A DNA stretch of 64,000 nt. It comes from an uncultured Bacilli bacterium (GTDB taxonomy: Bacteria; Bacillota_I; Bacilli_A; RF39; UBA660). The notes beneath the pieces were generated by a model, which did no database searches, was not told where the DNA came from, and was given only the letters and a program-made list of their open reading frames with translations. Numbering within the stretch: the first letter of the stretch is position 1; each line of letters opens with the position of its first letter. Location of the stretch: the NCBI GenBank assembly GCA_949505625.1, contig CATBQD010000002.1:1-64000 (forward strand), written 5' to 3'. This document shows, one piece after another, positions 42,729 to 51,579 of the stretch. Made by a program: the position numbers and the translations under genes.

Positions 42729-43286
42729 ATGAATCAAGAAAAAATCGGGAGTTTTATAGCAGAGTTAAGAAAAGAAAAAAGTATTACGCAAGAAGAATTG
42801 GCAGAAACATTGGGGGTTAATGTAAAAAGTGTTAGTAGATGGGAAAATGGTAGGAATTTACCAGATCATTCAATATTAAAAGAATTATGCAGTTTATTTG
42901 GTATTTCCATTAATGAATTATATGAAGGGCAAAAGATTACCAAAACAAAAAAGGTAAGACAAATATTCTTATTTTATAGTTTGGTAAGTTTAACAGGCAT
43001 ATTTGTTTTACCAACATTAGGACTTATTGCTCCAACATTTATTCTAGGATCTATATTATGTCCTATCTTAGGATTAATAAAGTTGGTATCATATTTTTTT
43101 AGGATTGATATACCAATTATGATGGTTCAAATCGGAAACAGTGCACTAAATCCAATTATAGGTTTTGTTGTTGTGTTAATATTGAGTGTTGTTTTATATG
43201 TGACTGGTATGGGGGCTTGGAAACTATTGATTAAATATATTCATGCTGTTTCTGAAACAAAGAAAAAGTTATATCTTGACTTATAA
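42729..43286 (+). CDS. XRE-type HTH regulator with membrane segments
   Basis: An XRE domain (LRKEKSITQEELAETLGVNV, KSVSRWENGRNLPD, residues about 12-48) is joined to two or three hydrophobic segments (about 75-112 and 135-160). Such membrane-bound HTH proteins are common in Bacillota and often regulate a neighbour in response to an envelope signal; no target is evident. The start at 42729 follows AAAGGAG by 9 bp; a TTG-like longer frame at 42711 is ignored. Confidence 0.75.
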   Translation: MNQEKIGSFIAELRKEKSITQEELAETLGVNVKSVSRWENGRNLPDHSILKELCSLFGISINELYEGQKITKTKKVRQIFLFYSLVSLTGIFVLPTLGLIAPTFILGSILCPILGLIKLVSYFFRIDIPIMMVQIGNSALNPIIGFVVVLILSVVLYVTGMGAWKLLIKYIHAVSETKKKLYLDL

Positions 43287-43375
43287 TTAGAAATAATACT
43301 TTATTAGATAGAACATCTACCAAGGGAGTTTTATTTTTGATATAATGAGGATAGAAAAATTATGAGGTAATGATT

Positions 43376-44047
43376 ATGAAAGATGAATTGAATTTAAAGG
43401 ATCTAAAACTAAATATTAATGGGCTATTAGATATTGGTTTTGTAGAAGAAAGTGAATATTATAAATATGAAACAACAATTATAAACAATCAATTTCATTT
43501 AATTATTAAAATAGAAAAAAATGGAGTTATTGTATCTGACTGTTTTGAAATTTCTACAAAAGAAAAATTAATGCCCTATTATGTATCATCAGCATCAGGT
43601 GATTTTATGGGCCAAATAAAAGATGAATATGATCGAATTATTCAAACTGTGAAAGAAAAATGTTGTATTAAAAACATATTTAAAAGTGAATATTCTGCCC
43701 TTGTTATTGAATATGTTAAGAATAAATATAATGATGAATTAGAATATTTATGGAAAAAGTTTCCTAATAACGCTATATGGAGAAATAAGGGAAATCAAAA
43801 ATGGTATGGAGCTTTACTTGTTGTTGAAAAATCAAAATTAGGAATCAATGAAGCTGGAATTATTGAAATTATAGATTTATTGTTAGAACCAGAACGAATA
43901 GAGCAATTGGTTGATAATAAAAAATATTTTGAAGGTTATCATATGAATAAAAAACATTGGATTACAGTAAAACTAGATGGTTCTGTTGATATTAATGAAA
44001 TATATAAACTTATAGATAATAGTTATCATTTATCTAAAAATAAATAG
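43376..44047 (+). CDS. MmcQ/YjbR family protein
   Basis: The C-terminal 110 residues (LEYLWKKFPNNAIWRNKGNQ, then KWYGALLVVEKSKLGI and KKHWITVKLDGSVDINEIYK) are the MmcQ/YjbR fold, a CyaY-like DNA-binding domain. The N-terminal 100 residues are a separate acidic alpha/beta part (SDCFEISTKEKLMPYYV) that occurs in longer members. The start at 43376 is 8 bp from GAGG; ATG 43370 is too near. It is monocistronic, with a TATAAT at about 43340 and a terminator at 44071. Confidence 0.78.
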   Translation: MKDELNLKDLKLNINGLLDIGFVEESEYYKYETTIINNQFHLIIKIEKNGVIVSDCFEISTKEKLMPYYVSSASGDFMGQIKDEYDRIIQTVKEKCCIKNIFKSEYSALVIEYVKNKYNDELEYLWKKFPNNAIWRNKGNQKWYGALLVVEKSKLGINEAGIIEIIDLLLEPERIEQLVDNKKYFEGYHMNKKHWITVKLDGSVDINEIYKLIDNSYHLSKNK

Positions 44048-44070
44048 TGTCTAAAGAAAAATAGAACTTT

Positions 44071-44101
44071 AGAAAGAGCAAAATTCTCTTTCTTTTTTTT
44101 T
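44071..44101 (+). terminator. terminator after the MmcQ/YjbR gene
   Basis: AGAAAGAG / CTCTTTCT (44071-44078 with 44086-44093) followed by T residues. Confidence 0.82.
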
Positions 44102-44133
44102 GAAACTAATGATATAATAAATAAGGTGATACT

Positions 44134-45033
44134 ATGAAAATATTATGTATAGGACATGTAGCATATGACATAACAGTTCCTTTAGACGAGTTTCCAGTTG
44201 AAAATACAAAAAATAGAGTCCAAGAAAGAGTAGAATGTGGAGGAGGACCTGCTAGTAATGCAGCCTATTTACTTGGAAAATGGGGTATGGATGTTTCTAT
44301 TGCTGGAGTTGTTGGAAATGATGAATATGGTAAAAAAATAAAAAAAGAGTTTGAAGATATTGGTGTAAATACAACTTATTTAGAACTTAACACAGAACAT
44401 CAAACGACATCTAGCTTTATTATAGCGAATAAAGGAAATGGATCTAGGACAATATTTACTTATAGACCTAGTACTGTAAAAATGAAGCCAATCAAATTAA
44501 ATTTTGAACCAGATATAATTTTAATTGATGGACAGGAAGTTGAGATCTCAAAAGAAATTATCAGAAGCTATCCAAATGCAATCAGTATTATTGATGCTGG
44601 AAGACCCAAACCAGAAATTATTGAACTTTCTAAAATGGTAAATTATACAGTTTGCTCTAAAGAATTTGCAGAAAGTGTTACAGGAATGACAATCGATTAT
44701 GAAAAAACAAGTACTTTAATAGAACTTTATAAGAAAATGGAGTCTATTTTTAAAAATAATATTGTTGTTACTTTAGAGTCTAAAGGTGCATTATATAAAT
44801 ATCAGAATCAGGTTAAAATAATGCCATCGATTAAAGTAAAGGCTTTAGACTCGACAGGAGCTGGAGACTTATTTCATGGCGCTTTTGCATATGGAATCGC
44901 AAAAAATATGGCATATGAAGAAGTAATTAAACTTTCAAATATAACAGGAGCTCTATCAGTAACCAGAGTGGGTGGTCGTTTTTCTGCTCCGAGTGTAGAA
45001 GAAGTAAAGAGTGTATATCATGACTTTGAATGA
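44134..45033 (+). CDS. PfkB family sugar kinase
   Basis: This ribokinase-fold kinase phosphorylates a sugar or nucleoside. Signature 1 is GGGPASNAAYLLGKWG (about residues 36-51) and signature 2 is DSTGAGDLFHGAFAYG (239-254) with the catalytic Asp245. At 299 residues it is full length. The substrate cannot be assigned. SD AAGGTGAT and TATAAT (about 44112) precede it. It overlaps the Smr-domain gene by 14 bp. Confidence 0.87.
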   Translation: MKILCIGHVAYDITVPLDEFPVENTKNRVQERVECGGGPASNAAYLLGKWGMDVSIAGVVGNDEYGKKIKKEFEDIGVNTTYLELNTEHQTTSSFIIANKGNGSRTIFTYRPSTVKMKPIKLNFEPDIILIDGQEVEISKEIIRSYPNAISIIDAGRPKPEIIELSKMVNYTVCSKEFAESVTGMTIDYEKTSTLIELYKKMESIFKNNIVVTLESKGALYKYQNQVKIMPSIKVKALDSTGAGDLFHGAFAYGIAKNMAYEEVIKLSNITGALSVTRVGGRFSAPSVEEVKSVYHDFE

Positions 45034-45286
45034 TATTATTTTTATAGAACAATATCCAAAGTTAGATCTCCATGGATATGATAGAGAAACAGCCCGAGTA
45101 GCTATTTTGGATTTTATTAATGAAAATAAAAAAATGAGGCAGGAAATATTTGTTATTGTTCATGGAATTGGTAGCGGAATATTGAGAGAAACAACAAAGC
45201 AGGTCTTATCTAAAAATAAATATGTATTGGAATTTAAAACCTATTATTACAACAATGGTTGTACAATTGTTCAAATTTCTTTATAA
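45020..45286 (+). CDS. stand-alone Smr domain protein
   Basis: The 88 residues are one Smr domain: KLDLHGYDRETARVAILDFI, then IVHGIGSGILRETTKQVL and YYYNNGCTIVQI. Smr domains are nucleases, found at the C-terminus of MutS2 or alone, and some act on stalled-ribosome mRNAs. The ATG lies within pfkB, so it is translationally coupled; a GTG at 45011 is an alternative. No SD is clear. Confidence 0.85.
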   Translation: MTLNDIIFIEQYPKLDLHGYDRETARVAILDFINENKKMRQEIFVIVHGIGSGILRETTKQVLSKNKYVLEFKTYYYNNGCTIVQISL

Positions 45287-45364
45287 AATATGATAAAATT
45301 GTGAAAAAAGTTTGACAAGTGAGTGAAAAAGGTGCTACCATAAAAATAAATAGGAGGAATGCTT

Positions 45365-47011
45365 ATGTATAGAAGTAGGGAAGATGGATTTGTCTTAACT
45401 GATATTATTCTACAAATTCTGTTTTTCGTATTGTTTATATTCGCTTTGATATGGTTATTTCCTACCAAAGGATTCGTGAATAATATGAAAAAACAAGTTT
45501 CTGGAACAAGTGCTGATTATCAAGTTTTATCTAATAGAATTTTTAATGAAAATTTACTTGATATGAAAACAGCAGCAGAAAGTTATTATACAATTCCAAG
45601 ATTGCCAAGAAATACAGGTGATAAAGTATCAATGACGTTAAGTGAAATGATAGATAAAAAACTTGTATTGCCAATTCAAGATAAAAATGGGAATAGTTGT
45701 GATATTAATGATTCATATGTTGAGGTTATAAAAAGAGCTGATGAATATGAATTAAAGGTTGTTTTAAATTGCTCAGATAAAGAAGATTATTTAGTTGTAC
45801 ATTTGGGATGTTATCAATATTGTGAAAATGATATTTGTGAAAAAACAAATGACACTAATACTGTTACAAATTCTAATTCAGGACAAACAACTGTTGTGAA
45901 AAATATAGTAACAACTGAAAGACCAGTAATTAATAATAATATTACAATAAATAATTGTATTGATTGTGAAGAAGGGCCAGTTAGAACTGAACCAATATAT
46001 TATTGTAAATATATAAATGGAAAGTATTATGGCAAAAATGGAAATTTGGTAGATAGTACAACATATCAAAAAGAGTGTATTGTAGAGCCAGTATATTATT
46101 GTCAATACGTAAATGGGAAGTATTATGGTAAAAATGGAAATGTAGTAGATAGTGCAACATACCAAAAAGAGTGTATTGTAGAGCCAGTATATTATTGCCA
46201 ATATGTAAATGGAAAATACTATGGTAAAAATGGAAATGTAGTAAGTGCAACGATTTATCAAAAAGAATGTGTTGCAGAACCTGTAAAAACACTTTATTAT
46301 GAATATCGAACAAAAACTTTAGTTTCTAATGAAGTTGCAACGAAAATGTGTACATATTATCCAGTAGAAGAGACAAGCGAGTATGTTTATACCTTGGGGT
46401 ATACTGGAAGTGATATTATAGATATTTCAAGATATCCATATGCAATAAAATTACCTGTTGGTGCAACGAATGTTCAAATAAATCGTATTTCATATGGACA
46501 AGAAACATTTAATTTATCAACCTGGAAAGGATTAAAAACAAATAGTTCTATTTATAATTATGAATATGATGATTCAAAATGGAGTGCAAAAGATACCATT
46601 ACAACAACAAGATTTAAAAATTCAGCACTCAGTAAAAAACACTTTAGCGATGTTAGAGTTCTTAATACCAAAACAGTATCATATAGTAATTATGTAGAAT
46701 ATAGGATTGATTATCGTGTACAGTTTAATCGTACTAATATTTTGAAAGATAGATATTTATATACATACAATGATAGTAATGTAGGAAATATTTACTATGT
46801 ACCTATACGCTTTCATTTAACATATGATATTGTAAGTTCAAAAACGAAAACAAGACCATGTTCAAATTTAACTCAAAAAGAAAATAATCATGTAATAAAA
46901 CGATATACAGATTATGATATGGAAACAAGTTATGAATATGGGCCAAGAAAGTGGACAATGAATCCAAATTTAAAGGGTGTTGAGTATACAGGTAAAACAG
47001 AATGGAGATAA
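45365..47011 (+). CDS. surface protein with three Cys-flanked 32-residue repeats, paralogue A
   Basis: The N-terminus (MYRSREDGFVLTDIILQILF) leads into a membrane helix and looks like a prepilin leader with Asp in place of Glu at position +5. A conserved region follows (ESYYTIPRLPRNTGDKVSMT, LSEMIDKKLVLPIQDKNGN, SYVEVI). After an Asn/Thr linker come three repeats (YYCxYxNGKYYGKNGNxV, ..YQKEC) at 45998-46285. The last 240 residues are beta-rich and Tyr/Thr-rich. The 549 residues have no sorting signal, so it is held by the N-terminal helix. The ATG at 45365 is 7 bp after AGGAGG. TTGACA is at 45312. Confidence 0.7.
   Translation: MYRSREDGFVLTDIILQILFFVLFIFALIWLFPTKGFVNNMKKQVSGTSADYQVLSNRIFNENLLDMKTAAESYYTIPRLPRNTGDKVSMTLSEMIDKKLVLPIQDKNGNSCDINDSYVEVIKRADEYELKVVLNCSDKEDYLVVHLGCYQYCENDICEKTNDTNTVTNSNSGQTTVVKNIVTTERPVINNNITINNCIDCEEGPVRTEPIYYCKYINGKYYGKNGNLVDSTTYQKECIVEPVYYCQYVNGKYYGKNGNVVDSATYQKECIVEPVYYCQYVNGKYYGKNGNVVSATIYQKECVAEPVKTLYYEYRTKTLVSNEVATKMCTYYPVEETSEYVYTLGYTGSDIIDISRYPYAIKLPVGATNVQINRISYGQETFNLSTWKGLKTNSSIYNYEYDDSKWSAKDTITTTRFKNSALSKKHFSDVRVLNTKTVSYSNYVEYRIDYRVQFNRTNILKDRYLYTYNDSNVGNIYYVPIRFHLTYDIVSSKTKTRPCSNLTQKENNHVIKRYTDYDMETSYEYGPRKWTMNPNLKGVEYTGKTEWR
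45998..46285 (+). repeat. three tandem 96-bp in-frame repeats
   Basis: Each unit encodes YYC(K/Q)Y(I/V)NGKYYGKNGN followed by a variable stretch ending in YQKEC and (I/V)xEPV. Units start at 45998, 46094 and 46190. Two Cys per unit suggest one disulfide each. Confidence 0.85.
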
Positions 47012-47033
47012 AGATGTATTAACATCTTTTTTT
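47010..47033 (+). terminator. terminator between the two surface-protein genes
   Basis: AAAGATGT / ACATCTTT (47010-47017 with 47022-47029), ATTA loop, followed by T residues. Confidence 0.82.
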
Positions 47034-47153
47034 CATTCAAAATTTGTTGATTTTTCAAGCGAAACAAGGGTTCTGAAATTGACAAAGATTAATAACTATG
47101 ATATGATGAAAACACATAGGCATTTTTGTATAAATAAAGAATTTTGTAGAAAT

Positions 47154-47182
47154 TTGACAATGTCTGTGTTTTGTGATATTAT
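47154..47182 (+). promoter_or_regulatory. consensus promoter of surface protein B
   Basis: TTGACA (47154-47159), 17-bp spacer, TATTAT (47177-47182). It lies 32 bp before the ATG at 47214 and excludes the much longer upstream reading frame from 46977. Confidence 0.8.
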
Positions 47183-47213
47183 AACGCAACCAATTGAGAA
47201 GGGGGAATTTATT

Positions 47214-48860
47214 ATGTATGAATATGATGAAAGAAAAGATAAAAGCTCAATTAAAGGGGTGGTTATTCAAATACTATTAATGGTAATGTTCATATTTATT
47301 TTAATATGCTTATTTCCTAGTAAAAGTGATTTGGATAAATTAAAGACAACAGAAAGTATTAGTTCATTAGAACCGTTATATGATCGTATTTTTAATGATA
47401 ATATTATTGCAATGAAAGATGCAGCTAAAAGTTATTATACAACTCCAAGATTACCTAAAAATGTTGGAGATAAAGTATCGATGACTTTAAGCGAAATGCT
47501 TGATAAAAAAATAATTTTGCCTTTTGTTGATAGAGAAGGTAATCAATGTGATCTTAAAGAGTCATATGTAAGTATTACAAAAGAAGATGAAGAATTCATT
47601 ATGAAAGTAAACTTGAAATGTACTAATCAAGAGAACTATTTATTAGTTGTGATGGGATGCTACAATTACTGTGAAACAGGAATTTGTGAGAAAAATGAGG
47701 AAGATATAAAATCTCCAACTGTCAATCCATCTGGACCTACTACAATTATTAAAGAAACTATAGTTAGGCCAATTATTAATAATAATATTACAATTAATAA
47801 TTGTGTAAGTGATAACTGCAAACCTGGAAAATATTATTGCCAATATGTTAATGGAAACTATTATGGAGTAAATGGTGATCTAGTTGATAAAGCTACTTAT
47901 GATAAGGAATGTAAGTTAGAAGAAAAGTATTACTGTAAATTTGTAAATGGAGCTTATTACGGAAAAAATGGTAATATTGTAAGTGAAGAAACATATAAAA
48001 AAGAATGTGAAGATGCTCCTACTCCAACTTATATTTGTAAGTTTGTAGATGGAAAATACTATGGTAAAAATGGAAATGTAGTAGATAAAGCTACTTATGA
48101 TAAAGAATGTACTACTCAAAAGGAATATCAATGTAAGTACATGAAGACAACAAATAGCAGTTATGGTCCTTGGTCTTCTTGGTCAGACTGGTCTGAGAGA
48201 AGATTATCTACAAGCAATTTAAGACAAGAACGCTATAAAACAGTTACACAGCAAAAGCAAGAAAATCAAATTATTGGATATAAAACAGTAACATATAAAG
48301 ATCCAAATAAACCAATTTATGGTCCAAAACAAGTGTTAATTGGTACTAGAATTGAAAAAGAATGTGCTGAGTATGGGTATGTAATTACTTCTACTGGAAG
48401 TGTTAGTAATAATGTAACATATGGAGCATGGAAATCTGCTGGATTGGTGAAACTTTATTCAACTCCAACAAATACAAGTACAACAAGATATACAAAGGTA
48501 TCAGTTGGAACAGAAACTTGTGGTGATTGTGGAGCTAGATTATATACAATTTATAAAAAAGAAACTAGAACAGTAAGTAAAGGTTCATCAACAACAAGTG
48601 AAAATTCTGTATATCAATGTTTAAGAACAGTTCAACATGAAGTACCAGTATATGGAACTCAAAATGTGATTATTGATTATGACACATCAACAAAAAGAGA
48701 AGCTGTATATGGTTTAGTAACTGTAGAAAGAGATATAACCCTTTATAGTTATAGAACGAGAGATATTATTGGTGGAAAAACGGATTATCAAATTAGTAAT
48801 TGTAATGATACAAACTTGTTAAATAATGGATATCAAATTATTGATAAATGGGAAATATAG
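47214..48860 (+). CDS. surface protein with Cys-flanked repeats and a WSxWSxWS segment, paralogue B
   Basis: This 548-residue paralogue of protein A has one N-terminal helix (about residues 17-37), then the shared conserved region (KSYYTTPRLPKNVGDKVSMT, LSEMLDKKIILPFVDREGNQ). The linker (RPIINNNITINNC) is nearly the same, followed by three repeats at 47832-48119. The C-terminal 240 residues differ from A and start with GPWSSWSDWSERR, a Trp pattern like thrombospondin-type modules, with many Cys and Tyr. The SD is AAGGGGG. It has its own strong promoter and probably continues into the 48881 gene. Confidence 0.7.
   Translation: MYEYDERKDKSSIKGVVIQILLMVMFIFILICLFPSKSDLDKLKTTESISSLEPLYDRIFNDNIIAMKDAAKSYYTTPRLPKNVGDKVSMTLSEMLDKKIILPFVDREGNQCDLKESYVSITKEDEEFIMKVNLKCTNQENYLLVVMGCYNYCETGICEKNEEDIKSPTVNPSGPTTIIKETIVRPIINNNITINNCVSDNCKPGKYYCQYVNGNYYGVNGDLVDKATYDKECKLEEKYYCKFVNGAYYGKNGNIVSEETYKKECEDAPTPTYICKFVDGKYYGKNGNVVDKATYDKECTTQKEYQCKYMKTTNSSYGPWSSWSDWSERRLSTSNLRQERYKTVTQQKQENQIIGYKTVTYKDPNKPIYGPKQVLIGTRIEKECAEYGYVITSTGSVSNNVTYGAWKSAGLVKLYSTPTNTSTTRYTKVSVGTETCGDCGARLYTIYKKETRTVSKGSSTTSENSVYQCLRTVQHEVPVYGTQNVIIDYDTSTKREAVYGLVTVERDITLYSYRTRDIIGGKTDYQISNCNDTNLLNNGYQIIDKWEI
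47832..48119 (+). repeat. three diverged repeats of the 32-residue module
   Basis: Units read YYCQYVNGNYYGVNGDLVDK, YYCKFVNGAYYGKNGNIVSE and YICKFVDGKYYGKNGNVVDK, each closing with a Tyr-x-Lys-Glu-Cys-type end. They are less alike than those of protein A, as expected if A's copies were recently amplified or homogenised. Confidence 0.8.
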
Positions 48861-48880
48861 AATAAGAGGGAGATGTGAAT

Positions 48881-51442
48881 ATGGAAGTTTTAAATGATAT
48901 AATAGCAAAAAGAATGGTAGCTATAGAAACTGATATTATAGCAGGAGCTTTTTCAAATAAAGATGAATTTAATGCTGAAATCGACCGCTTGATTTCTGTA
49001 ATGACAAAAACAGCTATTTTAAAAGGAATTGATAAGGATGCAGCAGAAAATTATCTTCAAGAAAATTTTGCACCTCAAGCTAATGAAATTTATGAAAGAA
49101 ATGTAGTTTCTTCAGGTGCTGCAGATATGCCAATTGATTATGCATTTGCTGAACGTCAGAAAGAAATAGAAAGATTAATTGAGGCAGGAGATTTAGAAGA
49201 GGCAGATAAAAAAATTGATCAAATCTTAGCTGTTTTGGAAGATGATGATTATGTTAAAGATTCAATTGCAGATGGAGCTTTTTCACAGGCAGATGTTGAT
49301 TATTTTAAAAATGTTGCATATCCTTATTTTCAAGAATTAAAAGATGAAATGATTATTCCAGAACCTGAAAAGCAAGGATTGTTACAGAGAATTAAAAATG
49401 GTGCAATATTTGTTGTAACAGGAAAAAATCCTTATGATAATAAAACTGTTAAAATAGAACATGAAAAAAAATCTTTAAAAGAAAAATTCTTAGATAGCAA
49501 ATTAGTAGAATGGGCAAGAAGACATAAAGTTGTTGTAACAGCTGCTGGTTTAGCAGTAGTTTTAGGAGCTGGGATCTTTATTGGTGGAAAATTCTTGCAT
49601 AGTCGTGCTGAAAGTAATTCAGATGATTCTACTACTAAGCAAGAACAATTACAAGATGTTAATGTAACAATGGCAACGTTTGAAGTAGATGAAGAACATA
49701 ATTTCAATATAAATGATCAGGTGACTCATACAGAAAAATTGCAATTATTGGCAAAAGTAATGATGGAACGTGGGGTACCAGTAGTTTCGGAAAAAGAGTG
49801 TATGGAACTTAGCAATGAAGGAAAATTAGCAGTCTCTCCTGAACAGTTAAATAATTGGTTAATCTCTATGAATTTAGAAGATATGGATGAATTAACTTTT
49901 ACTAAATTATTAGCAGATAGTGAGACTGATAAGGAAGAATTAAGTAGTGATTTCACAAGAGTTAGTAATATTTTAGGTTCTATTTATACTACAAAAGAAG
50001 AAAATGCATTTATTTATGAGTTTATTTCAAATAAAGAATATAGTGAATATATTAAGGCTTATGAAGAATCTATTATTCAAAATCAAAAAGGTGAATCTGA
50101 AAGTTTAGTTACATTAATTAAAAGTAGAGTGTATAATCCAGTGGCAGCTACTAGTAGTGGATCTTTAGGAATGCTTTCAACTTCATTAGTTTATCAACAA
50201 GCTAATGTTTATAATGCACAAGTAATTGGTCAAGACATTATGGATTTATATAATGTGAATTATGATTGTAAGACAGATACAACTTCTACTTTTTATTCAG
50301 ATGATTGGGCAGAATATATGAGGAAGTTAAACTCAAAATTTGATGCTGCAATCACATATACAGGATCAGAAGTTGCTGCTTACACAGAGTATGTTTTAAC
50401 ATTAACAGATGCTCAAGATGATAATAAAGTATATATTGAAGATCAGGTATTACCTTATTTAGAAAAGAATGGTATTACATTAGGTGAATGGGATGCTTTA
50501 GAAAATATTGATAATAATAATCACCAAGTAGGATATCAGGGAACTGGTGATACCAAAGGAAATGGTACCACAGTATCAACTCCTCCAGAGGTAACAGCAG
50601 TCACAACCATTGTAAAAGCGCCAGAAACAGAAGATGAAAAGAAGGTGCAAGATCAAGTAGAAGCTGGACTTGAAGGAGAAAATCGTCAAAATTTTGAAGA
50701 TGTAGTAGATGGTTTCGCGGCATCTCAAGGTGGAGTAGTAACAGATGAAAGCAGAGTAACGATTACGAATCTAAATGTTTATATAGATGGAAAAGGCAAT
50801 ATTATTGATAAGACAACAGGGGATAAAGTTGTTACTGGTACAAAAGAGGAAATCGATGAAATTTTAAATCGTCATCCTGGATTGTCAGATTGGACAACAG
50901 TAGAAGATGGAAGAATTCATTATTCAGAAGTAGATGATTATATTCCTCAAGATTCTCGTCCAGGATCAAGTTATTCAGAAAGTGGTGTTCAACAACCAAC
51001 AATACCTCCACAATCAAATTCTGTATTGGATAGCGTTGATCAAGAAGTTTTGGGGACATTAACTCCAGAAGAGCAGGCCGCATTAGAAGAAATGTTAAAT
51101 GCAGGAAATGGTCCAGTAGCTGGTGAAACTGTAGAAGAAGTCTTTAGTGATATCGTATATGGAAATTATACAGTGCCACAATTAATGGGAAATCCATCTT
51201 TATGTAAGAATATTCCAGAAAATATTTTGAAAAATCAATTTCCTGAAATTTGGGCAGTTTATCAAAATTGGTTAGAAACACAAAAGCAAGAAGAAGTGGC
51301 ACTTCAGTCAGATGAAACACAAATTGTATCTTCTAATACAGCAATTGATGAAATAGCAGCTCAAAAAACAGCTTTAGAAGAAGTAAGAGCACAATTAACT
51401 GGTGATGGACAATCGTTAGAAGAATCTGAAAAAACATTATAA
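48881..51442 (+). CDS. large single-pass membrane protein of unknown function
   Basis: The 853-residue protein has a soluble acidic N-terminal part (1-200, helical, with two similar-looking segments near 20-60 and 100-145), a membrane helix at about residues 216-237 (VVVTAAGLAVVLGAGIFIGG) and a long external part. The external part is Asp/Glu/Thr-rich with a Pro/Thr linker near 560-610 and a Gln/Glu-rich tail. No family is known to me. The start at 48881 follows AGAGGGAGA; GTG 48875 is inside the SD region. It directly follows surface protein B and is probably co-transcribed, so it may anchor or export the repeat proteins. That is inference. Confidence 0.6.
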   Translation: MEVLNDIIAKRMVAIETDIIAGAFSNKDEFNAEIDRLISVMTKTAILKGIDKDAAENYLQENFAPQANEIYERNVVSSGAADMPIDYAFAERQKEIERLIEAGDLEEADKKIDQILAVLEDDDYVKDSIADGAFSQADVDYFKNVAYPYFQELKDEMIIPEPEKQGLLQRIKNGAIFVVTGKNPYDNKTVKIEHEKKSLKEKFLDSKLVEWARRHKVVVTAAGLAVVLGAGIFIGGKFLHSRAESNSDDSTTKQEQLQDVNVTMATFEVDEEHNFNINDQVTHTEKLQLLAKVMMERGVPVVSEKECMELSNEGKLAVSPEQLNNWLISMNLEDMDELTFTKLLADSETDKEELSSDFTRVSNILGSIYTTKEENAFIYEFISNKEYSEYIKAYEESIIQNQKGESESLVTLIKSRVYNPVAATSSGSLGMLSTSLVYQQANVYNAQVIGQDIMDLYNVNYDCKTDTTSTFYSDDWAEYMRKLNSKFDAAITYTGSEVAAYTEYVLTLTDAQDDNKVYIEDQVLPYLEKNGITLGEWDALENIDNNNHQVGYQGTGDTKGNGTTVSTPPEVTAVTTIVKAPETEDEKKVQDQVEAGLEGENRQNFEDVVDGFAASQGGVVTDESRVTITNLNVYIDGKGNIIDKTTGDKVVTGTKEEIDEILNRHPGLSDWTTVEDGRIHYSEVDDYIPQDSRPGSSYSESGVQQPTIPPQSNSVLDSVDQEVLGTLTPEEQAALEEMLNAGNGPVAGETVEEVFSDIVYGNYTVPQLMGNPSLCKNIPENILKNQFPEIWAVYQNWLETQKQEEVALQSDETQIVSSNTAIDEIAAQKTALEEVRAQLTGDGQSLEESEKTL

Positions 51443-51443
51443 T

Positions 51444-51470
51444 AAAAAGTCGTATTTTACGACTTTTTTT
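51444..51470 (+). terminator. terminator of the surface locus
   Basis: An 11-bp perfect stem AAAAAGTCGTA / TACGACTTTTT with a TTT loop. Confidence 0.85.
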
Positions 51471-51501
51471 AATGTCTTAATGTTTTAGATAAGATAATTC
51501 A

Positions 51502-51531
51502 TTGACAAGACCTTTTATTTTTTGATATAAT
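51502..51531 (+). promoter_or_regulatory. promoter of the 51580 gene
   Basis: TTGACA (51502-51507) and perfect TATAAT (51526-51531) with an 18-bp spacer. Confidence 0.75.
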
Positions 51532-51579
51532 AAGATAGATTTAGAGAGTCCATAATTATCAAGAAGAGGAGGGGGAAAT

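Noticed and set aside
45998-46285. Regular repeats that could suggest a CRISPR array
   Set aside because: The period is 96 bp, in frame, and the whole unit is repeated, with no unique spacers; it is a protein repeat.
45878-46313. Minus-strand ORFs of 110-127 codons opposite surface protein A
   Set aside because: They are open only because the repeated plus-strand codons make stop-free antisense frames; they lack SDs and have low-complexity His/Tyr/Ile composition.
46977-47213. N-terminal extension of surface protein B from 46977
   Set aside because: It runs through the terminator of gene A and the TTGACA/TATTAT promoter; the SD and paralogue alignment fix the start at 47214.
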